The notes under the pieces are model-generated. The model had not been told where the DNA came from. It saw only the letters and a program-made list of their open reading frames with translations, and made no database searches. A stretch of 64,000 nucleotides of DNA, from the NCBI GenBank assembly GCA_965206355.1, contig OZ242212.1:434001-498000 (forward strand). Direction: 5' to 3'. This DNA is from Spongiihabitans sp965206355 (GTDB lineage: Bacteria; Pseudomonadota; Gammaproteobacteria; Arenicellales; Poriferihabitantaceae). Below, one piece after another: positions 53,026 through 62,490 of this stretch. The position numbers were made by a program, and so were the translations under genes. Position 1 is the stretch's first letter, and each line of letters begins with the position of its first letter.

Positions 53026-53253
53026 ATGCCGCGAGACTTAAAGTTAGGCTTAAAATTAACTGCCGATGCTAAAGGCTTTGTCGGCGAGGTTCGGGTCAGT
53101 AAAAAGGAACTGGATAAGCTCACGGGCAGCACCCGCAAGGGTGCTGATGCCAATCGAGCCTATACCCGTACAACCCGCCAAACCGAGACAGCAACCCGCG
53201 CCGCAGGAGAGAATTATGGAGAGAGAATTATGGACACCCATAAAATCACGTAG
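53026..53253 (+). pseudogene. Tail tape-measure 5' fragment, copy 4 (longest)
   Basis: 75 codons. It alone continues past the breakpoint of copies 1 and 3: TGSTRKGADANRAYTRTTRQ then TETATRAAGE, which is normal tape-measure sequence, before a short direct repeat (GAGAATTATGGA twice) and a stop. It marks where the intact tail gene once began; the rest is missing and MITE copy 7 follows after 43 bp. Confidence 0.7.
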
Positions 53254-53296
53254 ATACCTTGATTAGTAGGTCTCGTACCGGGCATTATTCTGTCTA

Positions 53297-53458
53297 GAGA
53301 CCTTTGCACGAAAGCCATTTCACCTGCATGCTGCGTCGCCTAAAAGCGCCTACTGTTGGTAAAATCGTACTCAATCGGTCATTTATAAGCATAAACTCCC
53401 TCATTCCGTGCGTTTTTGCCTGGCCTAAAAGCGAAATCATCTTCCGTGCAAAGGTCTC
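53297..53458 (+). mobile_element. MITE copy 7 (162 bp)
   Basis: Long form, intact ends, flanked by TGTCTA on both sides (53291-53296 and 53459-53464), i.e. a 6-bp rather than 5-bp repeat. It sits between the prophage remnant and xth. Confidence 0.9.
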
Positions 53459-53581
53459 TGTCTATTCATTAACCGCCTTTGCTAATGTCATTTTCAACCG
53501 ATTGTTGATATACAGATATCGGCAACGACTGTGATAAAATCGGTGCAAAATCATGCACACCCATAGAAAACTGCCACAGTT

Positions 53582-54439
53582 ATGTCAAATACGCCTATGA
53601 AAATGATTACTTGGAATGTCAACGGTATTCGCGCGGTAGAGCGAAAAGGTGAGATTCAAAACTTGTTGAAGGCGCAGAGTCCGGATGTGCTGATGCTACA
53701 GGAAAGCAAAGGCAACAAAGCGCAGTTCAGTGCGTTTTTAACCGCGCACGATGATTATCAGCAGTATTACAGCAGTGCTGAAAAAAAAGGTTATGCGGGT
53801 ACGGCACTGTGGCTGAAAAATACGCTCTTCAAACAATGCAATGATGCCCGCTTTGTAACCGACATACCCGATGCCCCTAATGCCGATGAAGGCCGACTCT
53901 GCCAGATGAGTTTTACACTGGCAGCACAGCCCACAGAAAACCAGCCCCTAAAACAACAACCCCCAAAACAACGATGGGACTTGTTGTCGGTTTACTTCCC
54001 CAATGGTGGCAAGAGTGAACAGGCGTGGCTTGAAAAGCTGGAGTTTTATGATCGGGTGCACGATTATATGAATCGGTTACGGGAGCAAGGTAATATCGTG
54101 CTGGTGGGTGGTGATATGAATGTGGCACATACCGAAATTGATATTGCCCGACCGAAAGAAAATGATGGAAAAATTGGCTTTCATCCCAAAGAAAGAGCGT
54201 GGATGGATCGGTTGGTTGCGGATGGTTGGGTTGATGTATGGCGCGAACGCAATGTCGGGGTTAGTGATGTTTATTCTTGGTGGCACATGATTAGCAAAGG
54301 GCGCGAACGCAATGTCGGCTGGCGGATTGATTATTTTCTGATGGATAAAGCGCAGATGCAGCGCGTAAAAAATGTAGAATATCTGCATCAGCAAATGGGT
54401 TCTGATCATTGTCCGTTGCTACTGTCTGTTCACGCATAA
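53582..54439 (+). CDS. xth: Exodeoxyribonuclease III
   Basis: AP endonuclease/3'-5' exonuclease of base-excision repair, 285 aa with MKMITWNVNGIRA at its start (ATG 53597 may be the true start). Catalytic residues are visible: Glu in LMLQESKG, Asp and Asn in LVGGDMNVAHTEID, and the Asp-His pair in GSDHCPLLL. A 15-bp stretch GCGCGAACGCAATGTCGG occurs twice (54241 and 54301), a minor internal repeat. First chromosomal gene after the prophage region. Confidence 0.94.
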   Translation: MSNTPMKMITWNVNGIRAVERKGEIQNLLKAQSPDVLMLQESKGNKAQFSAFLTAHDDYQQYYSSAEKKGYAGTALWLKNTLFKQCNDARFVTDIPDAPNADEGRLCQMSFTLAAQPTENQPLKQQPPKQRWDLLSVYFPNGGKSEQAWLEKLEFYDRVHDYMNRLREQGNIVLVGGDMNVAHTEIDIARPKENDGKIGFHPKERAWMDRLVADGWVDVWRERNVGVSDVYSWWHMISKGRERNVGWRIDYFLMDKAQMQRVKNVEYLHQQMGSDHCPLLLSVHA

Positions 54440-54461
54440 AACGCTCATAAATAGTTAATAA

Positions 54462-55637
54462 ATGCCCATGAATATGAATACAAATTGGAACTATCCAGCG
54501 GCGATATACCTCGGCGTGGGGCGGATTGCAGAAATTGTTGCGTTGTGCAAATCGCACCAAATAACGGCACCTTTATTGGTGACAGATGCGGGGGTTGCGG
54601 CGTTGCCAATGACCGAGAAGGTACTTGAGATCTGTCGGCAAGCTGGATTGGCTATTCAGGTGTTTAGCGATATTAAGCCTAATCCAACTGGTGAAAATAT
54701 CGCGCAAGGTATTGCTGTTTATAACGAGGGCAAACATGACGGCGTTATCGCCTTCGGTGGTGGCAGTGGTCTTGATGCGGGTAAGGCAATCGCCGTGGCC
54801 GCCAATCAGGACTGTTCACTATGGGATTTAGAGGACATCGGCGATAATTGGCAGCGTGCCGATGCCAGCAAAATTCCGCCACTCATTGCCGTGCCTACCA
54901 CCGCCGGTACTGGCTCTGAGGTGGGTCGTGCCGCGGTTATTGTCAATCAGGAGAGTCATCGCAAAGTCATTATTTTTCATCCGAATATGTCTCCGGATTG
55001 CGTTATTCTTGATCCCGAATTAACCATTGGACTGCCAGCACCGCTTACGGCAGCAACCGGCATGGACGCATTGTCGCATAATCTTGAGGCGTACTGCTCA
55101 CCGCTGTTTCATCCTATGGCAGAGGGCATTGCCATTGAAGGCATCCGTTTGGTTAAAGAATACTTGCCCGATGCCGTTGCCAACGGCAGTGATATTGTCG
55201 CACGCACACAGATGTTGGTTGCTTCCGCTATGGGTGCAACCGCATTCCAGAAGGGGCTGGGGGCGATGCACGCGCTTGCTCATCCGTTCGGTGCCATCTA
55301 TGACGCGCATCATGGTACCTTGAATGCGGTTTTAATGCCCTATGTGTTGATGGCAAATCGACAGGCTATTGAGCAGCCGCTCAAGCGACTAATCCGTTAT
55401 CTGGATATTGGTTCCGGGACAGGCTATGGATTTGCGTCTTTTATTGACTGGGTGCTGGCGTTACGGGAAAGTATCGGCATTCCGCATACCTTACAGGACA
55501 TCGGTATTGATGATGCGCGACTTGATGAGATCGGACAAATGGCAGTCGCCGATCCGTCAGCGGCAACCAATCCGATTGCGCATAATGCCGCAACCTATGC
55601 CGGCATTGCCGCTGATGCGGTACACGGCAAGTTATAA
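54462..55637 (+). CDS. Iron-containing alcohol dehydrogenase
   Basis: 391-aa group III metal-dependent alcohol dehydrogenase, NAD(P)-linked. Rossmann part with FGGGSGLDAGKAIAVAA and PTTAGTGSEVGRAAV; metal ligands in MDALSHNLEAY (Asp, His), MHALAHPFGA (His) and YDAHHGTLNAVLMP (His). Substrate not readable; 1,3-propanediol-, lactaldehyde- and choline-linked relatives share the fold. It starts 22 bp after xth. Confidence 0.92.
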   Translation: MPMNMNTNWNYPAAIYLGVGRIAEIVALCKSHQITAPLLVTDAGVAALPMTEKVLEICRQAGLAIQVFSDIKPNPTGENIAQGIAVYNEGKHDGVIAFGGGSGLDAGKAIAVAANQDCSLWDLEDIGDNWQRADASKIPPLIAVPTTAGTGSEVGRAAVIVNQESHRKVIIFHPNMSPDCVILDPELTIGLPAPLTAATGMDALSHNLEAYCSPLFHPMAEGIAIEGIRLVKEYLPDAVANGSDIVARTQMLVASAMGATAFQKGLGAMHALAHPFGAIYDAHHGTLNAVLMPYVLMANRQAIEQPLKRLIRYLDIGSGTGYGFASFIDWVLALRESIGIPHTLQDIGIDDARLDEIGQMAVADPSAATNPIAHNAATYAGIAADAVHGKL

Positions 55638-56819
55638 GACAGGCTTCACGCCGTTTTCGACATTATCGTGTCGGTTGCCATATAAAAAATAGCTCATTGC
55701 CGATATTGCAGCGACCCAGTAAATCGGAGTGAGCAACAGTTCGCTGTCCTGAATCGGGTAGGTGATAAAAGCAAATAGGCCAAATAGCAAAGCGATACTG
55801 ATTTGTGAGTAGTAACTTTTCAAAATCAGATAATCGTGGCTACGGGTGAGTTTAGCCAGATCGTAAAAGCGTTTATTCATGGCGAGCCGAAAAAAGGTCG
55901 TGCAAAATGTAATGAACACCAAAAACAGATATAAAATTTCCAGTGAAAGCTGGTCGTGCGCGAGTGCGCGCAATATCCACGACAACATATACAATCCCAC
56001 CGCTAACAGATACACCCGTTTGCGTCCCAATCGGTCGATGATGTTTTTTAACAAGTAAAACAAAACACTAAATATCACTGCCAGAGACAATACCATTACC
56101 CCCAATTTGCTAAAACTTTCATGCGCCAACAGAAAAAGCGTAATCAGCCAAAAGAAACTCTCGGCGAAGAGAAAGAAGCCATCAACTATAAAAATAAATT
56201 TTGAGTTTTCTTCATCCTTGAAATCAAGGATTTCTTTCAGCTTCAAACTTTTATGGAGAGAAAGCGTTTTCGGGTAGAGCGGCTTGTTTCGTGTAACGAT
56301 AAAAAACCCGATAAGTGCGATACATGCCGATACCCCTAACAGGTAAATAAAGTTGGTTCTTTCCAGCAGAAAACCCCCGGTTAATATCCCGACTTGTAGA
56401 AACATGCCGACGAATATCTGAAAGTTCCCGTATTTTCTGCCGGATGATTCAATGTCAATCAAGTCAAAGAACAAGGCGCGTTGCAGGGTCCAGAAAAAAC
56501 TATTATAAACGCCATAGGTGGCACCCAATATCAACAACACCAATCTGTCCATTCCCAGAATATGCACATTGCATAAAAATAAAATTTCCAGCACTAAAGA
56601 GACGCCGATGAGTGTGGACAGATTGATTTTCAGACGTAGCCGATCCCACACCCAAAGACCGAGACAAAAGCCCAGTCCTGCCAGTGAAATAAACAATGAG
56701 ACATCACCGATACCAAACCCTTGTTTCCACAAATAGACGGAAATATAGAAAGGGAATATCCCTATGAGTAGCGAGTGGAGTCCCAGATACTGGTAGAAGG
56801 TTCTGCTATTGGCGGGCAT
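55632..56819 (-). CDS. MFS-type transporter (exporter candidate)
   Basis: 395 aa with about 12 predicted TM helices and a central basic loop (about 185-205) rich in Lys. Motifs of the major facilitator superfamily are weak: WDRLRLKIN after TM2 and DRLGRKRVYLLA after TM8 fit the DRxGRR pattern. It is the last gene of the ATP-grasp operon and begins on the base after the previous stop, so it probably exports the product of the two ligases. Confidence 0.8.
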   Translation of the reverse strand: MPANSRTFYQYLGLHSLLIGIFPFYISVYLWKQGFGIGDVSLFISLAGLGFCLGLWVWDRLRLKINLSTLIGVSLVLEILFLCNVHILGMDRLVLLILGATYGVYNSFFWTLQRALFFDLIDIESSGRKYGNFQIFVGMFLQVGILTGGFLLERTNFIYLLGVSACIALIGFFIVTRNKPLYPKTLSLHKSLKLKEILDFKDEENSKFIFIVDGFFLFAESFFWLITLFLLAHESFSKLGVMVLSLAVIFSVLFYLLKNIIDRLGRKRVYLLAVGLYMLSWILRALAHDQLSLEILYLFLVFITFCTTFFRLAMNKRFYDLAKLTRSHDYLILKSYYSQISIALLFGLFAFITYPIQDSELLLTPIYWVAAISAMSYFLYGNRHDNVENGVKPVL

Positions 56820-57728
56820 TCAAAAAATGTCTTTGTCAGCAATATCTAATTGATTCAGTTCTTCCAGAGCAGCACTAAAATCCTCGACTTTTCCATAGCG
56901 TGGGTAATAATGCATTTTCATATAGGGTCGTGAATTGACTTCAATAAAAATACATTTTTGTTGTTTGTAGCTGGTTTCAATGCCTTTCTCGAAAATAACA
57001 TCAATCCCCAGCACATTGGCATCAAACATTTGCACGATTTTCATAAACAGGGTTTTATTGTCTTCGGCAATGGTGTCTTGATTGATGGTTTCAACCACCC
57101 CACCCGGTGCCAGCGCAACGCGATGGAACAGTTCGACATATTCTCCCGCTGCCGGCACACTATCCAGCGTCAGTTGCTGTGTTTTGAGATGTTGAATAAC
57201 CGGCTCGCTTTTTGCGATGGGGAAAATGGTCGGCTGTAACTGCATTTCTGCCCGCGTCCTGTTTTCACTATCAATCAGCGTTGCGATTGTATCTTGACCA
57301 TTACCTGTAACAAAGGGTGGATAACGGCGAATAACCGATATCAGTCGATGATCTGTGGCCAGTACGCGGTAATTTGCGCCTTTTAAGTATTGTTCAACCA
57401 CCGTAACCGGCCACCATACCTTTGCCCAAAAAATCGCTTTATACAATTCGCCATAGCGGTTAATCGGAAAATAACTGCCCCTGGAATAACCGCTGACATT
57501 GGGTTTAATCACCAACGGAAAGCCGTGTTGTTGAGCAAATTTATGGGCGCGCCAAGGCAGGGAGAAAATCAGTCCGCGGGCATGTGGCACATTATTTTTG
57601 GCAAATATTGCTCTGCCCTGCGCCTTTGAGCGACAACCTTTTCTGACGGCCAGAGAATTATAGTTACTGCAACCGTGCATGTAGCGTTCGCTAATCCAAG
57701 CGTAAATCAGGGTTTTTAGTTGTCTCAT
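56820..57728 (-). CDS. ATP-grasp ligase, cyanophycin synthetase-like
   Basis: 302-aa ATP-grasp enzyme. It looks like the ATP-grasp module of cyanophycin synthetase: VVEQYLKGANYRVLATDHRL, RRYPPFVTGNGQDTIATLID, and the metal/catalytic end IFIEVNSRPYMKMHYYPRYG. Those proteins form amide bonds via acyl-phosphates. No Mur-ligase part is present. N-terminal Cys-rich stretch (YMHGCSNYN, KGCRSKAQG) is unusual. Overlaps the upstream ATP-grasp gene by 4 bp. Confidence 0.82.
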   Translation of the reverse strand: MRQLKTLIYAWISERYMHGCSNYNSLAVRKGCRSKAQGRAIFAKNNVPHARGLIFSLPWRAHKFAQQHGFPLVIKPNVSGYSRGSYFPINRYGELYKAIFWAKVWWPVTVVEQYLKGANYRVLATDHRLISVIRRYPPFVTGNGQDTIATLIDSENRTRAEMQLQPTIFPIAKSEPVIQHLKTQQLTLDSVPAAGEYVELFHRVALAPGGVVETINQDTIAEDNKTLFMKIVQMFDANVLGIDVIFEKGIETSYKQQKCIFIEVNSRPYMKMHYYPRYGKVEDFSAALEELNQLDIADKDIF

Positions 57729-58561
57729 ATTCTTGCTCGGATAAAATTGAGAAGCGGATGTTGGCGGTTGTATAACATGATTTTGGTAAACACCGCTTTT
57801 TCTTTCAGACTTTTATCGCGATATTTGGTGATTTTCGCTAGCGCTAACATATAACGCCAAATCATTTGCAACAGTTCGCCATTGCGGTATTTCGGGTCAA
57901 GCATGTTAATTGGCATCGGGGTAAATAAATTCACTTCAATGATATGAAAATTGCCGGCAAGCATCTGTTCGATAGAATCAGCGCGCAAACTTGCTCTGGA
58001 AATGCTAAATCGTTTAATGCGACCGAGCAGTTGCCACAGCACCTGCTTCTGCGCTTCTGAAAATTGATTGGTAATTTCACAATAGTCGGTATCAGGATTA
58101 TATATGCTATTAAGTGGATTAGGTTCGCGACTGTTGATGGTTTCGGTTATGGTCAATTCGGCGTAACGGTTTTGGTCGGCATGATGCAGAATTGAAAATA
58201 TCTCAAATTCACGTTTTTCTACTGCCCCTTGCTGAATGACATATCGGCTACGGGCATGGCGGGTAATTTCCCTGATTTTTGACAGCGATGCGGCATTATC
58301 TGCCCTGAATATGCCTCTGGCATTTTGACCCCATTCCGGTTTGACAAAAACTGGATAGGTTTCGGGCATATAAGTGGCATCGTCATATTGATGTTGCAAG
58401 CGCCATTTTTCAGGAATTAACCGATCAATATCTGTTTTGGAGAAAATGCCCTCTTGCTCATTAAAGCAGGATGAGTTTAACTGAAAATACTTGCAGGGTT
58501 TGGTGCGAATTCGAATGCAATTTATAATATAAGCCATCACCTGAAGCGCAGTGGTTTTCAT
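57725..58561 (-). CDS. ATP-grasp protein, D-Ala-D-Ala ligase-like
   Basis: 278-aa ATP-grasp protein, more divergent than its neighbour. Seen are YPVFVKPEWGQNARGIFRAD (nucleotide-binding Lys and Gly-rich loop), VIQQGAVEKREFEIF, and the metal site FHIIEVNLFTPMPINM. Ends with a Lys/Arg-rich helix. It opens the operon ATP-grasp-ATP-grasp-MFS; the metallophosphoesterase gene upstream is 126 bp away and may be separate. Substrate unknown. Confidence 0.75.
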   Translation of the reverse strand: MKTTALQVMAYIINCIRIRTKPCKYFQLNSSCFNEQEGIFSKTDIDRLIPEKWRLQHQYDDATYMPETYPVFVKPEWGQNARGIFRADNAASLSKIREITRHARSRYVIQQGAVEKREFEIFSILHHADQNRYAELTITETINSREPNPLNSIYNPDTDYCEITNQFSEAQKQVLWQLLGRIKRFSISRASLRADSIEQMLAGNFHIIEVNLFTPMPINMLDPKYRNGELLQMIWRYMLALAKITKYRDKSLKEKAVFTKIMLYNRQHPLLNFIRARI

Positions 58562-58687
58562 AGGTTACTAGATGCTTTCTCGTATGACAGATAGGTGATG
58601 GCAACAAAGGGATTGGTTGGCGAATAGAACGATATCGATACGCGGCTTTGACCGTGCTGTTCAGCAATTATTGCGCAACGCCGGATT

Positions 58688-59782
58688 TTACTGCGGTTTT
58701 ATTTCGAATAGGGTAATTTCATTTAGCGATCCCAGCCGCATACAGGGTCCCCAAGTTCCAGTTCCCGAAGAAACATACAGATAGGCATGCCCCTGCCGGT
58801 ACATGCCGGCGATGCGGCTAAACTGCTGTTTAACAATAAAATTAAACGGAAATATCTGACCATTGTGGGTATGCCCCGACAACATCAAATCAATGCCATG
58901 TTCAATTGCCGACTCCCATCCCAGCGGGCGATGATACAGCAAAATATTAAATTTATCAGCGTCTCTGTTGAGGTCGGGCAGATGTCTGGCAACCTGATCC
59001 TTGTGGTCGGCATCATCAATACCCAAAAATACCAGCTCTTCGCTGACAACCGATTGCTGTCTGAGTGTGTTCACGCCGAGGCGGTCAGCGAGGTCGATAA
59101 TTTTTGGCAGGTCGGCATAACGCTCATGGTTGCCGATGACAAAAAATATTGTTGCCTTAATCTGCTTTATCGACTCCAATGCCCGATAGCCGACGGCACT
59201 GCTGTCCACTAAATCACCGGTTATCACCACATAATCCGGTTTTAGGGCGTTTAATTTTTCCACAATTCTTTGCATAAAACCGCGTTGGCGAGAACCGATA
59301 TGTACATCGCTGATTTGTGCAATACGGTAGCTACGGCTGACCTTGCTACTGACTATCTGCAGTCGCTTTACTGATAGATGATGTGAAAGCAAGATAGCCA
59401 GAAAAACAGCCGAGATGCCAAGTATTAGTACGCCCTGCACAATCAGCACATCCTGTATCGGTAAAAGTAGCCGCAATCCTTCGGCACACAATGTCAGTAC
59501 GGCAAAGATAAAACTGACCCCCATCCAGTGTACCGCGAGGTATCGAATTACCGTTTTTGGGGCACTAAACGAATACCACATCGCCACCACACTCACTGCC
59601 CAAATCAATACCGACTGGTAAATATTGAATCTTAGGTCAAGTCCTGCAACTGTGCCAAACCAGTAACCAAGCCGAATGAGCGGATAGACAAAGACGAAAA
59701 AGCACAACGGTGGGAACAGGATATAAAACCACAAACGAGTTTTAGAGATGTTGGCAGCGGGTTTTAATTTTCGGGAATACAT
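58688..59782 (-). CDS. Membrane-anchored metallophosphoesterase (YkuE/YaeI-like)
   Basis: 364 aa, five hydrophobic helices in the first 145 residues, then a calcineurin-like phosphoesterase domain. Metal-binding motifs: ISDVHIGSR, VVITGDLVDSSA, VIGNHERYA, and LSGHTHNGQIFPF. In E. coli YaeI (LpxG-type in other bacteria) hydrolyses UDP-diacylglucosamine, a possible role here. ATG 59782 is chosen; a TTG two codons earlier is weaker. Divergent from pyk. Confidence 0.85.
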   Translation of the reverse strand: MYSRKLKPAANISKTRLWFYILFPPLCFFVFVYPLIRLGYWFGTVAGLDLRFNIYQSVLIWAVSVVAMWYSFSAPKTVIRYLAVHWMGVSFIFAVLTLCAEGLRLLLPIQDVLIVQGVLILGISAVFLAILLSHHLSVKRLQIVSSKVSRSYRIAQISDVHIGSRQRGFMQRIVEKLNALKPDYVVITGDLVDSSAVGYRALESIKQIKATIFFVIGNHERYADLPKIIDLADRLGVNTLRQQSVVSEELVFLGIDDADHKDQVARHLPDLNRDADKFNILLYHRPLGWESAIEHGIDLMLSGHTHNGQIFPFNFIVKQQFSRIAGMYRQGHAYLYVSSGTGTWGPCMRLGSLNEITLFEIKPQ

Positions 59783-59882
59783 GCTCAAAGGTAATCTTAA
59801 TACAGGTTCAATAACAGGTTATACAGATTCAGTACAAGCTCAATATAGGCGCAAACAAAATCATAACAAAATTAACGTGCTG

Positions 59883-61361
59883 ATGGTTGATTTGGATTAT
59901 AATCAGAGTCCCGATAATACTGGAGAAACCAAGCTGAAAACACTGAAATTACGAAGAACCAAAGTCATCGCCACAATCGGTCCAGCCTGTAATAATGTTG
60001 ATACCCTCAAGGCAATGATTGGGGCAGGTATGAATGTTGCACGGCTCAATATGTCGCATGGTGATATTAAAGCGCATACCGAAACCCTGCAACGGTTGCA
60101 TCAGGCTGCACATGAAATGGATTGCGCGATTGCGGTAATGGTTGACACCCGTGGCAGAGAAATCCGTACCGGTACATTGAAATCCGATAGTGTGTTGCTG
60201 CAACGACATCAGTCTTTTTCGGTTTACGGAGATGGTCGGAAAGGAGATGAGCATGGTGTTTCGATTTCTTATGAAAACTTATACGAGCATGTCAAAGTGG
60301 ATGATCGGATTCTGGTGGATGACGGGCAAATTGAACTTATTGTTACCCAAATAGCGGGTAGGGTAATTGAATGTCGGGTTGAGTGTGGTGGTGTTTTGCG
60401 AAATACCAAAGGCGTTAATTTGCCCGATGATAAAACAGTGTTCAACGATATTCCATCGGACGATGCGCGGGAAATTGGTTTTGCCGCTACTAACGATGTG
60501 CAATATATCGCAGCGTCTTTTATTCGTAATGCCAGCGAAGTGGTCACACTGCGTAACCAACTTAGAGAACGTGGCGCAGATATTCCCATTATTGCAAAAA
60601 TTGAAAACCGCGAAGGGGTAAACAATTTGCACAGTATCATTGCTGTCGCAAACGGCATCATGGTAGCGCGTGGAGACCTCGGTGTCGAATTAGAAATAGG
60701 CGAAGGTCCGACCATTCAAAAACAAATCATCAGAGCCACAGTCTCGCAGGGTAAACCAGTCATCACAGCGACCCAAATGTTGGACTCTATGGAGCGCAAT
60801 CCCAGACCGACCCGAGCGGAAGTGAGCGACGTTGCCAATGCTATTTTTGATGGCACTTCTGCGGTGATGTTATCCGGAGAAACAGCGATAGGTCGAAGAC
60901 CGGTAGAAACGGTGCAAACCATGGTACGTTTGGCACAAGAAGCGGAAACCGGATTACAGAAATATGGATATTTACAGCAAACCGAACCGAATCCGTCCAA
61001 TGAAGTGACTGAGGCAGTAGCACAAGCGTCAATAACCATGGCGAGTCATTTGAATGCGGCTGCAATTATTGCATTGACAGAAACTGGATTCACTTCAAGA
61101 CTTATTTCCAAATACCGTCCGCAATGTCCGATCCTTGCTATCACCACGTCTAAATCAGTGGTCGCCCAATTATCAATGAACTGGGGGGTTTTGGCGATGC
61201 ACTATACGAGCGACGGCTCAGACGAAGACAAAATTGCTTTCGCTATCACCAAAGCCAAAATGCTCGGCTATGTCAAAGACAATGACCTGCTGATTCTGAC
61301 CGCAGGAAACTCCCGCCAAGCGGGTAGCACTGATTTGATTAGAGTATTATCGGTGCAATAA
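59883..61361 (+). CDS. pyk: Pyruvate kinase
   Basis: Final step of glycolysis, 492 aa from ATG 59883. Motifs: KVIATIGPA, NVARLNMSHG, VDTRGREIRTG, AKIENREGVNN with the catalytic Lys, ARGDLGVELEIG and TQMLDSM. The open frame goes back to 59748, but it would overlap the metallophosphoesterase gene on the other strand, and the family begins at about MVDLDYN...LRRTKVIAT. Allosteric C-terminal domain intact. Confidence 0.94.
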   Translation: MVDLDYNQSPDNTGETKLKTLKLRRTKVIATIGPACNNVDTLKAMIGAGMNVARLNMSHGDIKAHTETLQRLHQAAHEMDCAIAVMVDTRGREIRTGTLKSDSVLLQRHQSFSVYGDGRKGDEHGVSISYENLYEHVKVDDRILVDDGQIELIVTQIAGRVIECRVECGGVLRNTKGVNLPDDKTVFNDIPSDDAREIGFAATNDVQYIAASFIRNASEVVTLRNQLRERGADIPIIAKIENREGVNNLHSIIAVANGIMVARGDLGVELEIGEGPTIQKQIIRATVSQGKPVITATQMLDSMERNPRPTRAEVSDVANAIFDGTSAVMLSGETAIGRRPVETVQTMVRLAQEAETGLQKYGYLQQTEPNPSNEVTEAVAQASITMASHLNAAAIIALTETGFTSRLISKYRPQCPILAITTSKSVVAQLSMNWGVLAMHYTSDGSDEDKIAFAITKAKMLGYVKDNDLLILTAGNSRQAGSTDLIRVLSVQ

Positions 61362-61404
61362 CTGACTGGTTACTCAAGTGAATACGGCGAGAAGTTCCCA
61401 GCAT

Positions 61405-62490
61405 TTATTTGGGTTGGGTTATTTCGCCTTGCAGATGGACCGTGGTCGTTGGGAAGGCACAGTCGGCGTTGTTGTTCTCGATAATTTTGAGAATATGCAA
61501 CAGGATGTCTTGTTTTACCTTGTTGAATTCCACGCCCACTGTGGTTTTGGTAAAGCAATAGACGAAAAAGTCTAATGATGACGCTGCGAAAGTGGTGAAA
61601 TTGACCATCAGCATCTGCTCCTGATCTATGTCGGCGTGGGATTTCAAATAGGCGGTAACCTGCCGGATAATCTGTTGCATAGCACTGGCATCTTCATAAC
61701 GAATGCCGATGGTCTCATAGATTCGCCGATTCGACATTCTTGATGGGTTTTCAATGGCAATGGTGGCAAATACTGAATTGGGAACATACAAGGGGCGACT
61801 ATCGAATTTTTTGATGCGCGTTACCCGCCAGCCAATCTGCTCAACAATACCCTCTATATCCCGATCCGGAGAACGCACCCAATCTTCCTCCGCGAAGGGT
61901 TTGTCCAGATAAATCATAAGCCCGCCAAAGAAATTTGACAGCAAATCCTTGGCGGCAAAGCCAATGGCAATGCCGCCCACACCACCAAATGCCAGTAAGC
62001 CCGCGACACTAAGCCCCAGGGTTTGCATCGCCATCAGTAGTGCAACGATAATGATCAGCAATCGCAAAATCTTACCCATCGCATTCACTGCCGCTTTGTC
62101 AATAGGCGCACCAGCTTTTGTTTTTCTGGTAATAACGGTGTATTGCATCTGTTTAACAAGACGCATCAGCAACCAGGCAAGTGCCACAATAATGCCGAGA
62201 TTCCGGGCAGGCATTATCATTTCAGCGAAGGTGGTACTCAAATTAGCGCGTAGCAAAGCCATTGTTATACTCAACCCGATCACCCAGATAAAAAGGCGTA
62301 ACGGCGAAGCTAACGACTGCACCAAAGCATCGTCCCATAAGGTCGCTGACTTGCTGACATACTGCGTCAACCTCGAAACCACAAGCCGGCTCAATAAGCT
62401 CAGTAGCAGGGTCGCCAGCAAGGCAAAAATAGCGTACACCAGATTGGTGTCGCCACCAAATAATGTCATAACCTGATCGGATAAATTCAT
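61405..62490 (-). CDS. MscS-family mechanosensitive channel
   Basis: 361-aa small-conductance mechanosensitive channel. Four to five TM helices in the first 165 residues; the pore helix is GGVGGIAIGFAAKDLLSNFF with FGGLMIYLDKPF after it, the MscS-domain signature. The cytoplasmic beta and vestibule domain follows. Protects against hypoosmotic shock. Convergent with pyk. Confidence 0.9.
   Translation of the reverse strand: MNLSDQVMTLFGGDTNLVYAIFALLATLLLSLLSRLVVSRLTQYVSKSATLWDDALVQSLASPLRLFIWVIGLSITMALLRANLSTTFAEMIMPARNLGIIVALAWLLMRLVKQMQYTVITRKTKAGAPIDKAAVNAMGKILRLLIIIVALLMAMQTLGLSVAGLLAFGGVGGIAIGFAAKDLLSNFFGGLMIYLDKPFAEEDWVRSPDRDIEGIVEQIGWRVTRIKKFDSRPLYVPNSVFATIAIENPSRMSNRRIYETIGIRYEDASAMQQIIRQVTAYLKSHADIDQEQMLMVNFTTFAASSLDFFVYCFTKTTVGVEFNKVKQDILLHILKIIENNNADCAFPTTTVHLQGEITQPK

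Larger units (their letters stand above)
52591..53129. repeat. 184-bp perfect direct repeat in the array
   Basis: 52591-52774 recurs at 52946-53129 without a mismatch (offset 355 bp). Each copy covers the 5' end of a small membrane gene on the minus strand, a 14-bp spacer and the 5' end of the tape-measure gene on the plus strand. It ends at GGGCAG, the point where copies 3 and 4 diverge. Confidence 0.9.

Noticed and set aside
51729..53253. Repeated tape-measure starts considered as a diversity-generating retroelement
   Set aside because: No reverse transcriptase, and differences between copies are not confined to adenines of a template.
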